From Acidobacteriota bacterium (lineage in GTDB: Bacteria; Acidobacteriota; Blastocatellia; RBC074), in the NCBI GenBank assembly GCA_018268995.1, contig JAFDVL010000017.1:1-34526 (forward strand): a DNA stretch of 34,526 nucleotides. The letters run 5' to 3'. The notes under the pieces were generated by a model. That model made no database searches. It was not told where the DNA came from and saw nothing but the letters and a program-made list of their open reading frames with translations. Below are positions 16,722 to 26,600 of this stretch, piece by piece (position 1 is the first letter of the stretch; each line of letters opens with the position of its first letter). The translations under genes were made by a program, and so were the position numbers.

Positions 16722-17690
16722 ATGAGTACAACCAACCTTCAGCGTTCTGCAACCCGCGTTCCACGTTTTACGATTACCGTTCCCTCTTCGACCTCAAACC
16801 TCGGAGCCAGTTTTGATACCTGTGGATTAGCGTTGTCGCTGTACCTGCGCGTAACCTTGGAACCCCGCACGAGCGGCGTGGAAATCACGTTGTCAGGCGA
16901 AGGGGCCGATTTAATCCCGCGTGATGAATCCAACTTTATTTGGCAAGTCGCGAACTATGTCGCAACAGAACGCGGCAGGAAACTCAGCGGAGCAAAATTG
17001 CATGTGGATTCGCAAATTCCATTGGCACGTGGCCTCGGCAGCAGCAGTTCGGCAATCATCGCAGGAATCTCGGTGTACGAAGTGTTGTCAGGCGAACAAT
17101 TGAGCGAGAAAGAATTTTTCCGCTATGCGATGCACTACGAAAATCACGGCGACAATCTCGCGCCGAGTTATCTCGGCGGTCTGGTGCTGGCCTGCGTAAA
17201 AGACGACGCTGACGGGCATTTCTCGCTCCTGGCGGTCAAACGGACGTGGCCTGAGGCCATAAAAATCGCTATCGTCATCCCTGACTTTGAAATGGAAACG
17301 TCAAAAATGCGTGCCGCGTTGCCCAGAGAAATTCCGATGCGCGATGCGATTTTTAATATGCAGCGCACAGCCTTGTTACAGGCAGCGATTTCAGAAGGCC
17401 GCTACGAACTGATTACAGAAGCCCTGCGTGACCGCATTCATCAACCCTATCGTGCGCCGCTCGTTCCGGCCTTGAGCGAAGTGCTCAAGCTCAACAACGA
17501 ACTGGATCAATATCCAGGCTTACTGGGCGTAGCGATTAGCGGGGCAGGCTCGACAATGATTGCTTTCGCTCTGGGCGATTGTACAAACATTGCCGAGGCG
17601 ATGAAGGCGCGGATCGAAGCCTGCGGAATTCGCGCCAGAACGATGGCCGTCACCGTAGACAACCAGGGCAGAACCATTCAAGAGGCATAA
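16722..17690 (+). CDS. thrB: homoserine kinase (GHMP kinase)
   Basis: The enzyme phosphorylates homoserine in threonine biosynthesis. The GHMP ATP-loop is plain ([12 protein letters not shown], near residues 91-102). The N-terminal substrate motif ([19 protein letters not shown]) and the C-terminal glycine-rich motif ([13 protein letters not shown]) are typical of ThrB. The length of 322 aa fits. I prefer the ATG at 16722 to a TTG six codons earlier; neither has a strong Shine-Dalgarno. A short run of GCGGAACGCGGAAT-like repeats lies before the gene (16650-16680). The FKBP gene follows after 6 bp, so the two are co-transcribed. No thrA or thrC is in the window. Confidence 0.9.
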   Translation: MSTTNLQRSATRVPRFTITVPSSTSNLGASFDTCGLALSLYLRVTLEPRTSGVEITLSGEGADLIPRDESNFIWQVANYVATERGRKLSGAKLHVDSQIPLARGLGSSSSAIIAGISVYEVLSGEQLSEKEFFRYAMHYENHGDNLAPSYLGGLVLACVKDDADGHFSLLAVKRTWPEAIKIAIVIPDFEMETSKMRAALPREIPMRDAIFNMQRTALLQAAISEGRYELITEALRDRIHQPYRAPLVPALSEVLKLNNELDQYPGLLGVAISGAGSTMIAFALGDCTNIAEAMKARIEACGIRARTMAVTVDNQGRTIQEA

Positions 17691-17696
17691 TTGAAC

Positions 17697-18539
17697 ATGA
17701 ACAGATTTCTTATTTCACTCCTCACCATCACGCTCATTTGCACCGTCAGTCTGGCGCAAGCCAAAAAAACGACGGCCAAAGGCAAAACCACTACAGCCAA
17801 AAGCGGCACAAAATCTGCTGGCAAGCCGGGGGAATCCCAATTCACCAAGTTGGAACGTCAATTTTTCGAGGCGCTTACCTCGCAGAATCTGACTGACTTG
17901 AATACGCTTTTGACGAATGATTTTCAGAGCACTGAACTGGATGGCTCGACCTTTAGCAAAGCTGAGCTATTGAACAAACTAAAAGAGGACGCCATCCGAT
18001 TGGCTGCCCCTGAAGAACAAAAAACACGCCTGGCAGGGACAACTGCTGTTGTCACCGGCCAAGCCCTGTGTGAGCAAAAACCTGTTCGCTACACGCAAGT
18101 CTGGTTGCAACGACAAGGCCGCTGGCAATTGATGTCGTGGCAGATAACGCCGCTGACTTCGATTGCTTATGTAGCGAAACGATTAGCCGGAGGAAAGAAA
18201 GTGAACACAACACCATCAGGATTACAATACATTGACATCGTCGAGGGCACAGGCCCAAGCCCACAGCCCGGCCAACAAGTGCGCGTGCATTACACCGGCA
18301 CGCTGGAAAACGGCAAAAAGTTCGACAGTTCCGTAGATCGAGGCGAACCCTTTGAATTCCCCATCGGCATTGGCCGCGTCATCAAAGGCTGGGACGAAGG
18401 CGTAATGTCCATGAAAGTTGGCGGCAAACGCACGCTGGTCATCCCCTCTGATCTGGGCTACGGCGCACGTGGCGCGGGTGGCGTGATTCCGCCGAATGCA
18501 ACGCTGATTTTTGAAGTCGAATTGCTGGGTGTGAAATAA
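17697..18539 (+). CDS. exported NTF2-like domain fused to FKBP-type peptidyl-prolyl isomerase, 280 aa
   Basis: The protein has a signal peptide ([21 protein letters not shown]), then a lysine- and threonine-rich linker. A SnoaL/DUF4440-like NTF2 fold follows (about 45-150; [18 protein letters not shown], ending [13 protein letters not shown]). The last part, from about residue 170, is a full FKBP domain. Typical FKBP features include [32 protein letters not shown] and [20 protein letters not shown], and these cover the usual active-site aromatic and hydrophobic positions. It should catalyse cis-trans proline isomerisation or act as a folding helper in the periplasm. An NTF2-like domain N-terminal to FKBP is an uncommon arrangement. 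It lies 6 bp after thrB. Confidence 0.88.
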   Translation: MNRFLISLLTITLICTVSLAQAKKTTAKGKTTTAKSGTKSAGKPGESQFTKLERQFFEALTSQNLTDLNTLLTNDFQSTELDGSTFSKAELLNKLKEDAIRLAAPEEQKTRLAGTTAVVTGQALCEQKPVRYTQVWLQRQGRWQLMSWQITPLTSIAYVAKRLAGGKKVNTTPSGLQYIDIVEGTGPSPQPGQQVRVHYTGTLENGKKFDSSVDRGEPFEFPIGIGRVIKGWDEGVMSMKVGGKRTLVIPSDLGYGARGAGGVIPPNATLIFEVELLGVK

Positions 18540-18586
18540 GGCGCGTATTTTTCGTAAATTTATCTTCTGGTGATACTATCAAGCGT

Positions 18587-18952
18587 ATGAGTGAACTTGT
18601 TACGCTTAATCTACCTGATCAGGTTGTCCGAGTTGCGGCGACAATTGCGAATCGAAAACGGCAGGCGCTGGAAGAAGTATTGGTAGAGATGCTGACAACT
18701 ACGGCGGCTGAAACTCCGATAGAAAGCCTTCCAGATGATGAAGTCCTGGCATTATCGGAAATGATGATGCCGAAGGAGCAAAGTGACCGCCTGAGCGAAT
18801 TGCTGGCACAACAACGCGAAAATCAGCTTGATGGAGAAGATCGAAAACAATTATCGCAATTGATGTGGTTTTATGAAAAAGGGCTGCTGCGCAAGTCACA
18901 AGCGCTACGTGAAGCGGTAGAACGTGGCCTAAGAGAACCATTGGCATTTTGA
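18587..18952 (+). CDS. 121-aa helical protein paired with HNH nuclease
   Basis: No named family is recognised. The protein is acidic, without a signal peptide, and predicted all-helical. An N-terminal strand-like segment (LVTLNLPDQVVRVAATIANRKR) could be a ribbon-helix-helix-like or dimerisation element. A glutamate- and glutamine-rich centre (PKEQSDRLSELLAQQRENQL) and a C-terminal helix (KSQALREAVERGL) follow. It lies 21 bp upstream of the HNH nuclease gene, and close pairing of a small helical protein with an HNH nuclease recurs in other bacteria. An antitoxin-like role is possible but not shown. It stands 47 bp after the FKBP gene. Confidence 0.75.
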   Translation: MSELVTLNLPDQVVRVAATIANRKRQALEEVLVEMLTTTAAETPIESLPDDEVLALSEMMMPKEQSDRLSELLAQQRENQLDGEDRKQLSQLMWFYEKGLLRKSQALREAVERGLREPLAF

Positions 18953-18973
18953 ATCTCCGGCAACAGTCCCCAA

Positions 18974-19408
18974 ATGACTTCGTCCTATATCCCGGAAAAA
19001 ACCAAAGCCAGAATCCGCACTGCCTTTCAAAATCGTTGTGCTTATTGCCTTAGTTCACAGCGATATGTTTACGGCCCTTTTGAGATCGAACACATCATCC
19101 CGCTATTTCTGGGCGGCAGCAACAATGAAGACAACCTGTGCCTTGCCTGCCGACTCTGCAATTCGTACAAAGGAGTCCAAACGACGGGAGTTGACCCAGT
19201 CTCAAAGCAAACTATTTCGCTCTTTAATCCCCGCGCGCAAGTTTGGCAGGATCATTTCTGCTGGAGCAAGGAAGGAACATCGGTGCCTGGCAAAACAGCG
19301 ATTGGGCGTGCAACCGTGGAAGCAATTCAGCTAAATAACGAACTCGCAGTGCAGGTTCGCCCGAGTTGGGTCGCGGTCGGCTGGCATCCGCCCGAAGAGT
19401 TGGGTTAA
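18974..19408 (+). CDS. HNH endonuclease family protein, 144 aa
   Basis: The HNH core is visible: two zinc CxxC pairs (CAYC near residue 22 and CRLC near 59), and EHIIP carrying the catalytic histidine, followed by GGSNNEDNLCLAC with the structural asparagine, then NSYKG. HNH nucleases nick or cut DNA with a metal ion; this small stand-alone type often has no known cellular target. There is no signal peptide. It stops 9 bp before hisZ, so it is probably read on the same message as the histidine genes. The 121-aa gene lies 21 bp upstream. It could be part of a toxin-antitoxin-like pair or a housekeeping nuclease. Confidence 0.87.
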   Translation: MTSSYIPEKTKARIRTAFQNRCAYCLSSQRYVYGPFEIEHIIPLFLGGSNNEDNLCLACRLCNSYKGVQTTGVDPVSKQTISLFNPRAQVWQDHFCWSKEGTSVPGKTAIGRATVEAIQLNNELAVQVRPSWVAVGWHPPEELG

Positions 19409-19417
19409 ATTTGAATT

Positions 19418-20521
19418 ATGTCATCACTCACCAAAATTCCGGCGGGCGTGCAGTACTTCTTCGATGACGAAGTGCGATTGCGCCGCCACGTCGAACGGCA
19501 GGCGATGGAAGTCTTTGCGGGCTGGTCGTATAACGAAATCATCGTGCCGATGTTCGACTATCACGATTTGTTCGCACGTGGGATGGGAGCGGAACGCGCC
19601 GAGCGCACGTACCGCTTTACTGACCGCGATGGGGCGTTGTTGGCCTTGCGACCGGAAATGACTTCGTTGGTGGCGCGCACGGTTGCGACCCGCTTTGTGC
19701 ATCGTGAACGCCCCATTCGGTTGTGTTATTCGGGCGAAGTCTTTCGATACGATGAGCCAACAGAACGCGCCGCGCGGGAATTTCATCAACTCGGCATCGA
19801 ACAAATTGGTCAACCGTCGCCCACTGCCGACATTGAAGTGTTGCTCATCGCGGCTGAAATGCTCGGCTCCCTTGGCTTGAATGATTTTCGCATCACGCTT
19901 TCCCACGTAGATTTCTTCAACGGCGTGGCGAAGGCGCTGGAGATGAATGAGAACAATCGAGCACAACTCCGCGAATTGATTGATCGTCGCAATTCGGTGG
20001 CGCTGGATGAATTTCTGCAAACGAACGCGCCAAGCATGACCGAAGAACGACGGCGTGCCTTTTGCCAACTGACGCAAATTGCAGGTAAGGGCGAAGCGAT
20101 CACCAAAGCGCGTGGTACGCTCCGCAACGAAACTTCTCGTACCGCCATTGAGCAACTTGCGTCTATCTATGAAACGCTCAACGAGTTAGAAATGGCCGAT
20201 CATTTCGACATTGACTTCGGCGATGCGGGCGGCATTGAGTATTACACAGGGCTGACCTTCAAAGTGTACGTGCCCGGCTGTGGCAATGAGATTGGTGGCG
20301 GTGGGCGCTACGATAATCTGATCAGCAATTTTGGCAAGTCTGAACCTGCTGTCGGTTTTTCCTTTGCCCTTGATGGTTTGGTAAATGCAGTCATCCGCAA
20401 TCAGAATTTTCAGCCGACGGATGAAGCAGGCCAGACAATTAATTTGGATGGCAATTTAGTGCAGGCATTTCGACAAGCCCGCAAATTACGGTCACAGCAA
20501 ACCAAAGTGAAGATTCAATAA
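19418..20521 (+). CDS. hisZ: ATP phosphoribosyltransferase regulatory subunit
   Basis: HisZ is a histidyl-tRNA-synthetase-like protein without tRNA charging activity. It activates and gives feedback control to the short form of HisG. The sequence is class-II-synthetase-like: RYRF-type motif 2 region (YRFTDRDGALLALRPEMT), GIEQIG, and a glycine-rich IGGGGRYDNLI motif 3-like stretch near residue 295. At 367 aa it lacks the full anticodon-binding domain expected of HisS (about 420 aa). The next gene is short-form hisG with no gap (stop at 20521, ATG at 20522), which decides for hisZ over hisS. It follows the HNH gene by 9 bp. Confidence 0.9.
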   Translation: MSSLTKIPAGVQYFFDDEVRLRRHVERQAMEVFAGWSYNEIIVPMFDYHDLFARGMGAERAERTYRFTDRDGALLALRPEMTSLVARTVATRFVHRERPIRLCYSGEVFRYDEPTERAAREFHQLGIEQIGQPSPTADIEVLLIAAEMLGSLGLNDFRITLSHVDFFNGVAKALEMNENNRAQLRELIDRRNSVALDEFLQTNAPSMTEERRRAFCQLTQIAGKGEAITKARGTLRNETSRTAIEQLASIYETLNELEMADHFDIDFGDAGGIEYYTGLTFKVYVPGCGNEIGGGGRYDNLISNFGKSEPAVGFSFALDGLVNAVIRNQNFQPTDEAGQTINLDGNLVQAFRQARKLRSQQTKVKIQ

Positions 20522-21157
20522 ATGCTAACGATTGCCCTAGCAAAAGGAAGATTACAGGAAGACGCCTTAGCACTTTTTGCCAAGGCCGGAATTGTCGTGG
20601 CCGAAGAGGAATTGAACTCGCGCAAACTGGCCGTGCTTTCTGCCGATCAGCGATTCAAGTTCGTGTTCGTCAAACCGGGCGATGTCCCCACATATGTTGA
20701 GTACGGCGTCGCCGATGCTGGCGTCTGCGGACGTGATGTATTGCTGGAAGCAAAGGCCGATGTCCACGAACCATTGGATTTAAAATTAGGCTATTGCAAG
20801 ATCGCCGTCGCTGGACGCAAAGAAGTCGTGGGGCAGGATTACAACCTGCTTGCGACGGTACGCGTGGCAACGAAATATCCGAACATCGCCACGGAATATT
20901 TTCATCGCAAAGGGATTCCAATTGAAACCGTCTACCTTTCTGGTTCGGTCGAATTAGCGCCAATCCTGGGCTTATCTGATCGCATCGTAGACCTGGTTGA
21001 AACAGGCCGCACCCTCAGGGAAAATGGCTTAGAAGTGATTGATGTCATCACGGAAACCACGGCGCGCCTGATTGTGAACCGGGCAAGTTTTCATTTGAAA
21101 CGGGACGCGGTCAGTAAACTGATCTCAGAATTGGCAGAGGCATTGAACCCGTCCTAG
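20522..21157 (+). CDS. hisG: ATP phosphoribosyltransferase, short form
   Basis: HisG joins ATP and PRPP in the first step of histidine synthesis. This 211-aa version lacks the C-terminal regulatory ACT-like domain and needs HisZ, which is encoded immediately upstream. Visible motifs are LTIALAKGRLQEDAL at the N-terminus, VADAGVCGRDVLLE, and the PRPP-binding LVETGRTLRENGLEV near residue 160. Start and stop of the pair abut exactly, so translation is coupled. The family and role are clear. Confidence 0.96.
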   Translation: MLTIALAKGRLQEDALALFAKAGIVVAEEELNSRKLAVLSADQRFKFVFVKPGDVPTYVEYGVADAGVCGRDVLLEAKADVHEPLDLKLGYCKIAVAGRKEVVGQDYNLLATVRVATKYPNIATEYFHRKGIPIETVYLSGSVELAPILGLSDRIVDLVETGRTLRENGLEVIDVITETTARLIVNRASFHLKRDAVSKLISELAEALNPS

Positions 21158-21173
21158 TTCCCAAATTAAATCC

Positions 21174-21213
21174 GTGCCGCGACCGATAGGGAATGTCGGA
21201 TCGCTCGCGGTAC
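21174..21213. repeat. short inverted repeat between hisG and the FTR-like gene
   Basis: Arms 21174-21187 and 21200-21213 match at 12 of 14 positions (GTGCCGCGACCGAT with ATCGCTCGCGGTAC), with a 12-base loop. No T-run follows. It recalls the GTAC-AGCG vocabulary of the 8943-9023 repeat. Confidence 0.5.
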
Positions 21214-21232
21214 TGATTTGTGCAACACGCTT

Positions 21233-21658
21233 ATGAGTAAGGAAGTAAGCCAAGAGAGCATTCAGAAAATAGAGAACTTCGTCGCAAAGTACTGCAACAA
21301 AACCGGGACAACAACGCACCCGGATCAAGCCATCACGGAAGCAGTCGTCCTGGGGTTGGCGCGCCATCGCGATACGTTGGGGAAGCCGCTTTGTCCTTGC
21401 CGATTTTATCCCGACAAAGCAGAAGAGATTCAGCATCGAACGTGGATTTGCGCGTGCGACGACATGCAAATTTATAAATACTGCCATTGCTTGCTCTTCG
21501 TGACACAAGAAGGGTTGCCGATTACAGAATATTTGCCAGAAGATCACGATGGGCGAAAAACTTATGGATTGGTGCAAGACCCGACACCGGAACTAGGACG
21601 ACCGCTGCGGCATAAAGCAGACGAGCGGGAAGAAGAACGAAAACAACGACTTTCCTAG
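21233..21658 (+). CDS. ferredoxin:thioredoxin reductase catalytic-subunit-like protein
   Basis: The protein carries the six-cysteine pattern of the FTR catalytic (beta) subunit: CPC (LCPCRFYPDKAEE), CAC (WICACDD) and CHC (YCHCLLF). In FTR these bind a [4Fe-4S] cluster next to a redox disulfide and pass electrons from ferredoxin to thioredoxin. At 141 aa it is slightly longer than plant FTR-beta. No variable (FtrV) subunit is next to it, as is usual in non-photosynthetic bacteria. I chose ATG 21233 over TTG 21218; neither has a good Shine-Dalgarno. It lies between hisG and hisD on the same strand, an unusual place for a redox-regulation gene. Confidence 0.87.
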   Translation: MSKEVSQESIQKIENFVAKYCNKTGTTTHPDQAITEAVVLGLARHRDTLGKPLCPCRFYPDKAEEIQHRTWICACDDMQIYKYCHCLLFVTQEGLPITEYLPEDHDGRKTYGLVQDPTPELGRPLRHKADEREEERKQRLS

Positions 21659-21672
21659 ACAAGCAAAATTCG

Positions 21673-22971
21673 ATGATCGAAATACTAAAAATCACCGCCG
21701 CTTCTCCTCCCGATCAGAAGCTCAAGCAAATTCTGCAACGCACCAGCGGCTTGACAGATGAGGTCATCACGCAAACCCAAGCAATTGTGAACGGCGTCAA
21801 GCAAGGGGGCGACGAGGCATTGCTGGATTACACCGCGCGTTTTGACAACATACAACTGACGCCGGAAACGATGCGTGCGCCGCGCGAGATGATCGAAGAA
21901 CTCGCGGCACAAGTGAATGCCGAACTGCTCGCGGCAATGCGGGAAGCCATCGCCAACATTCGCTTCTATCACGAACATCAATTGACGAAATCGTGGGAGA
22001 TCGAACGCGAAAACGGCGTGCGGTTGGGACAGCGCGTGTCACCGCTCGAAATTGTCGGTTTGTACGTCCCCGGCGGCAAAGCGGCGTATCCTTCGACGCT
22101 GATGATGAACGCAATTCCGGCACAGGTCGCAGGCGTCGAACGCATCGTCGTCGTCACGCCTCCCGCCCAATTCGCGCAAGCACCCATTATCGCGGCGACG
22201 CTGAAAGAACTTGGATTATTTGAGGTGTACTTGGTTGGCGGCGCGCAATCCGTGGCCGCCCTGGCCTACGGTACGGCAACCATCCCGCGCGTAGACAAAA
22301 TCGTCGGCCCTGGCAATCAATATGTTGCCGCCGCCAAGAAATTAGTTTACGGCGATGTGGACATTGATTCGATTGCGGGGCCGAGTGAGATTGTCGTGAT
22401 TGCCGATGACACGGCGCGACCAGATTTCATCGCAGCAGATTTACTGTCGCAAGCCGAGCATTCCGAAGATGCCGCCGCAATTCTGGTCACAAACAGTGAA
22501 GCTCTTGCTGCAAAAGTGCAGGCCGAAGTCATTCGCCAAACCGAAACCTTGCCGCGCAAAGCGATCATCGAAAAATCGCTCGCCGATTTTGGTGCATTGA
22601 TTGTCGTCGAATCGCTGGAAGCCGCTTGCACATTGGTCAATCGCCTCGCCCCCGAACACGTCGAAGTGATGACGGCAGACAGCGAGGCAACGGCAGCACA
22701 GATCAAACACGCCGGAGCGATTTTCATTGGCGATTATTCGGCGGAATCGGTGGGCGATTATTTCGCAGGAACAAATCACGTGTTGCCGACGGGCGGCACG
22801 GCACGCTTTTCTTCTGCACTTGGCGTCTACGATTTTCTCAAACGAACAAGTTTGATTCGCTACACAAAAGACGAATTGTACCGGACAGCACTCAGCATTG
22901 ATTTGATTGCGCAGGCGGAAGGCTTGCAGGCACACGCAAGAGCGGCAACGATTCGGGTTGAGGCAGAGTAA
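21673..22971 (+). CDS. hisD: histidinol dehydrogenase
   Basis: HisD oxidises histidinol to histidine in two NAD-dependent steps using a zinc ion. The protein has the expected length (432 aa) and motifs: KIVGPGNQYVAAAKKLVYG, SIAGPSEIVVIAD, LLSQAEHSEDAA (with zinc ligands Q and H), GTNHVLPTGGTARFSS and QAHARAA near the C-terminus. The ATG at 21673 follows the FTR-like gene by 14 bp. The stop codon at 22969-22971 abuts the stop codon of the convergent receiver gene (22972), so there is no room for a terminator between them. Confidence 0.97.
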   Translation: MIEILKITAASPPDQKLKQILQRTSGLTDEVITQTQAIVNGVKQGGDEALLDYTARFDNIQLTPETMRAPREMIEELAAQVNAELLAAMREAIANIRFYHEHQLTKSWEIERENGVRLGQRVSPLEIVGLYVPGGKAAYPSTLMMNAIPAQVAGVERIVVVTPPAQFAQAPIIAATLKELGLFEVYLVGGAQSVAALAYGTATIPRVDKIVGPGNQYVAAAKKLVYGDVDIDSIAGPSEIVVIADDTARPDFIAADLLSQAEHSEDAAAILVTNSEALAAKVQAEVIRQTETLPRKAIIEKSLADFGALIVVESLEAACTLVNRLAPEHVEVMTADSEATAAQIKHAGAIFIGDYSAESVGDYFAGTNHVLPTGGTARFSSALGVYDFLKRTSLIRYTKDELYRTALSIDLIAQAEGLQAHARAATIRVEAE

Positions 22972-23334
22972 TCAAGTCAGCAGCTTCTCTTTCAGCACGC
23001 CAAAGTCCAGCGGCTTCGTGAAGTAATCGTCACAGCCATAGGCCACCGCGCGCTGTTGATATTCGGCATTGCCATACGCCGTAATCATAAACACACGCAA
23101 ATGTTGGTGCTTCTCTTTGACGGCCTTCAGCAAGGCCAAGCCGTTCATTCCCGGCATATTGATGTCGGACAACAGCAACGACACGTCGCCGCTGATTTTC
23201 TCCAGCAACAACAACGCCTCTTCGCCAGACAGGGCAAAGTAAAACGCAATCTGCCCCGCGCGCACTTCGCGGCGAAAGCGTTGCTCGAATAAGAGCCGCA
23301 CATCAGCCTCGTCGTCTACAACCATTACTTTCAT
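22972..23334 (-). CDS. stand-alone receiver-domain response regulator, 120 aa
   Basis: A single CheY-like receiver: acidic pair VVDDE at the N-terminus, phospho-acceptor D57 in LLLSDINMPGMNG, the switch threonine in MITAYG and lysine in YFTKP. There is no output domain, so it probably relays phosphate to or from another protein or acts by protein contact. It is on the same strand as, and 270 bp downstream of, the sensor kinase, with repeat copy A in the gap. Its RRFRREVRAGQIAF-type helix resembles the receiver of the receiver-phosphatase gene (FRKRIRAEQLSF), which suggests a common origin or partner. It probably takes phosphate from the propeller kinase. Confidence 0.92.
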   Translation of the reverse strand: MKVMVVDDEADVRLLFEQRFRREVRAGQIAFYFALSGEEALLLLEKISGDVSLLLSDINMPGMNGLALLKAVKEKHQHLRVFMITAYGNAEYQQRAVAYGCDDYFTKPLDFGVLKEKLLT

Positions 23335-23391
23335 GCAATCTTTCTCCCCGTTTTCAGTTCAATTGCAGTGAGTTTAATGCAGTGTCTTGCT

Positions 23392-23572
23392 CAATTGCCA
23401 CTAGCTTCAGCTAGTGGAGCAGAGATCATCAGAAGCAGAGGCTTGAGCCAAATTTCTGAAAAGATACCTCCGAAAAGCTTTAGCTGAAGCTGTTCGGAAG
23501 AGAAGATTTTTTCTTTTGGCTCAAGCCTATGTTGTTACTTTCGCCCTCCACTAGCTGAAGCTAGTGGCAATT
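23392..23572 (-). repeat. palindromic element copy A, inverted orientation
   Basis: About 181 bp between the kinase and receiver genes. The outer arms are CAATTGCCACTAGC and its complement, each containing the hairpin CCACTAGCTGAAGCTAGTGG. An inner pair (GGCTTGAGCC with GGCTCAAGCC) and a central hairpin around AGCTTTAGCTGAAGCT lie between. Compared with copies B, C and D the interior aligns only after reverse-complementing, so this copy is in the opposite orientation and is the most diverged. Confidence 0.85.
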
Positions 23573-23604
23573 TATCCAGCCGCTACTGACACGGCAACCT
23601 CGCT

Positions 23605-26600
23605 TCAGACCTTCCCCTTGCGCGGCAGGCGCACGATGAATTCGGTAAATTCGCCCGGTTCCGTTTCCACTTCTAACTGCCCGCCGTGTTGCTGCACCAC
23701 AATGTCGTGGCTGATGGACAAGCCCAAGCCTGTGCCTTGCCCGGTCGGCTTCGTCGTAAAAAACGGATTGAAAACCTTCTCGCGCACATCGGGCGGAATG
23801 CCCAGGCCGTTGTCGCGGATGCGAATCTCGACCGTCTCGCCCAGGTTTGTCGAACTCACGCGCAATTTTGGCACGAAGCCTGCGCCGTTCTTTTTCGCCC
23901 GCTCATTCACCGCATAGCAAGCGTTGCTCAGCAAATTCAAAAACACGCGACTCAGGTCTTGCGGGATCGCTTCGACCGTTCCCGCATCGCTCGCCAGTTC
24001 GCGTTCGATAGTGACGTTGAAGGACGAATCCTGCGCCCGCATGCCGTGATAGGTCAGGTTCACGTATTCCTCCAGCATCTTGTTGATGTCGGTCGGTTGG
24101 CGTTCGCCTGTCTGTCCGCGCGAATGCAAGAGCATGCTGCGCACAATGCCGTCGGCGCGTTTGCCGTGTTCGTTGATCTTCTTGGCGTTGCCAGTTAGGT
24201 CGTCGAGCAGGGCTTCGATGTTTTCGTAATCCTTCGCCGGAAGCACAGCCTTGTTCTTTTCGATGTCTTCGCGCAATTCGTCCATCAGTTCCACCGAGAG
24301 GTCGGCGAAGTTGTTGACGAAGTTCAGCGGGTTCTTGATCTCGTGCGCGATGCCGGCGGTCAGCGCGCCGAGCGAAGCCAGTTTTTCCTGCACCAGCAAT
24401 TGTTCCTGTGTCGCTTTGAGGCGCTGATACGCTTCGTTTTCGGCTTGCAGCGATTTCGCTTTTTCGGCGGCGGCATCGGCGCGCAACTCGGCTTCGCGCA
24501 GCGCGGCTTTCGCTTGTTCGCGCACGACGATGCGACGGCGCAACAGGCGCGAGGCCGCATACAGCAACCCCGCCAGCATCAGCGCGTAAACGCCGTACGC
24601 CCACCACGAGCGATACCACGGCGGCAGGATCGTGAAGCTGTACGTGCCTTCTTCTCCGACACGGCCTGCGCTGGTGCGCGCCTGCACGCGCAAGCGGTAC
24701 GCGCCGGGGCCGAGGCTGCTGTAATTGGCTTCGGTTTGCTTGTCCCAGCCCGACCAGTCGCGGTCTGCGCCTTCGAGAAAATAACGATACGTTGTGCCCG
24801 CTTCGTCGCCGTAGGTCGGCGCGGCGAAGGCAAAGCGCAGCGAGTTGTTGGCGTAAGGCAGCCGCAGCGGCGCGGCTCCGTCCGGCGTGAAGCCGCCAAA
24901 AACAACGTCGCCTTTGCTGGTACTGACGCGGCGCACCAGAGCAGTAAACGGCGGGGGCGCGGCGGGCTTGATGCGCTGGTCAAAACGGATCAGCCCGTCA
25001 TTACTGGCAAGCCAAAGATTTCCGTCCGGCTCGGCAAAGATGCGATTCAAAGCGAAGCGGGACAGGCCGCGAAACGGCTCTTCGTCGAGTTGGTAGGTGC
25101 CATCGGGCTGACGACGAAAGAGGCCTTGCCGCCGCTCACCGAAGCCGCCGTTTTGTGACCAGATGTCACCGTTCGGCAACAACCACAAACGCGCCACTGC
25201 CTCCGAGTCATTCACCGGCAGCAGGAAACGATTGTCGGTCACAAAGCGGCGCGTCGCCGGTTCCCAACGCAGTATGTCTTTGGTCGGTGTCGGAATGACG
25301 AAGACCTGTCCGTCGGCGAGAAAGACCCGATGTTCGCCTAGCCCCAGGCCGTCTTTTTCGGTGAAGCGTTCGACTTGCGCAGCGCGCATTCCCGTCGCAG
25401 GCACAGTCACGCGCAACACGCCGCCCGTCTGATCGCTTGCCCAAAGCGTGCCGTCAGCTTCTTCGACCAATGTCCACACCGGGCCGTTGGTCGGAACGCG
25501 GCCTTCATCTACCCACTGCCCGTTTTCCCAGCGCATGGAAGACACGCTTCCTAGACGCCCGGCGAAAACCCGCTTCGGCGTGGTCCGGGATTGCAGCAGC
25601 GAGAACGCGATCTGTGCTTGACCTTCCTCGCGTGGCAGCGCCAGTGTGGCCGTCCTGCCCTCGATTTTCATCACGCCCAAATTAGCGTCGGCCAGCAATT
25701 GGGGCGGCGCTTTCCCGGCAGGGTCTTGAAAAGGCAGCAAGGCAAAAGCTGCCGAGGCGCTGGCAGAAAGCGGTTGCAACGTGGACAGGCTGGTGATCGG
25801 ATTTGTTTCGAGATGATAGAGCGCAGTGCCGGTGGTTGAAGACGCGGCGTAAAGTATGCTGCCGTGGCGCACCACGTCGCGGATGCCCACGCGAGCGAAA
25901 AGGGAAATCGGGGAATGGATGTCTACGCGGGCGATGCCAGCGCCGAGGCCAAGCCATAAGGCCCCTTCACGGTCAGAGTAAGCAGTATAGATATTCTGAC
26001 CTGGCAACCCGGCATCCTGGTCAATGATGCGGCGCAACCGGCCATCGCGTTCGAGGATGACCACGCTGCCTTTGAACGTCGTCAAGCAAAAGCCGCCATC
26101 GGGCAGCGAGACGGACGTAGAGACATCGCTTTTTTTCAGATACTCATCCACCGCCGTAGGAAAGGGCAGCGCCTGTGCGCCGTCGTAAAGCCGCAGCGTT
26201 TCGCCACTCGCCGAGATCAGGAGGCGCTGTTCGTCATACGGATGCAGAGACAACCTGCGCGAATCCTTCCACGCACTGCCGCCGGGCAAATCACGCAGCG
26301 CATCACCCACGACTTCCTGCAGACCGATGCCGGTTTGCGACGTATAAATCCGCCCATGCGCTTCGGCGAGCGCCTCAAAGCTCGTCTTCGTCGCCCAGAC
26401 CTGCATGCGCTGCCCATCCCAGCGGAAGAGCCGCGCGTTGGAGCAAAAGAAAATCCCCTGCGAGGTGGGCGCCACCTGCCAGACGGCGTTGAAGCGGCGC
26501 TGTTCCGCCGGAATCTTTTCGACCAGCGAAACATATTGCAGCGTGCCGTGGGCATCGGGTTCCAGCCAGCCGAAGCTCGTTTGGCTACCCACCCAAATCT

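Noticed and set aside
19424..20155. Minus-strand frame of 243 codons opposite hisZ
   Set aside because: Antisense to a gene whose identity is fixed by class-II synthetase motifs and by coupling to hisG.
19418..20521. Histidyl-tRNA synthetase (hisS)
   Set aside because: The protein is too short for HisS, lacks the full C-terminal anticodon-binding domain, and is directly coupled to short-form hisG, which needs HisZ.
24343..25158. Plus-strand frame of 271 codons opposite the sensor kinase
   Set aside because: Antisense shadow of a well-supported kinase with conserved domains; very high alanine and arginine content.
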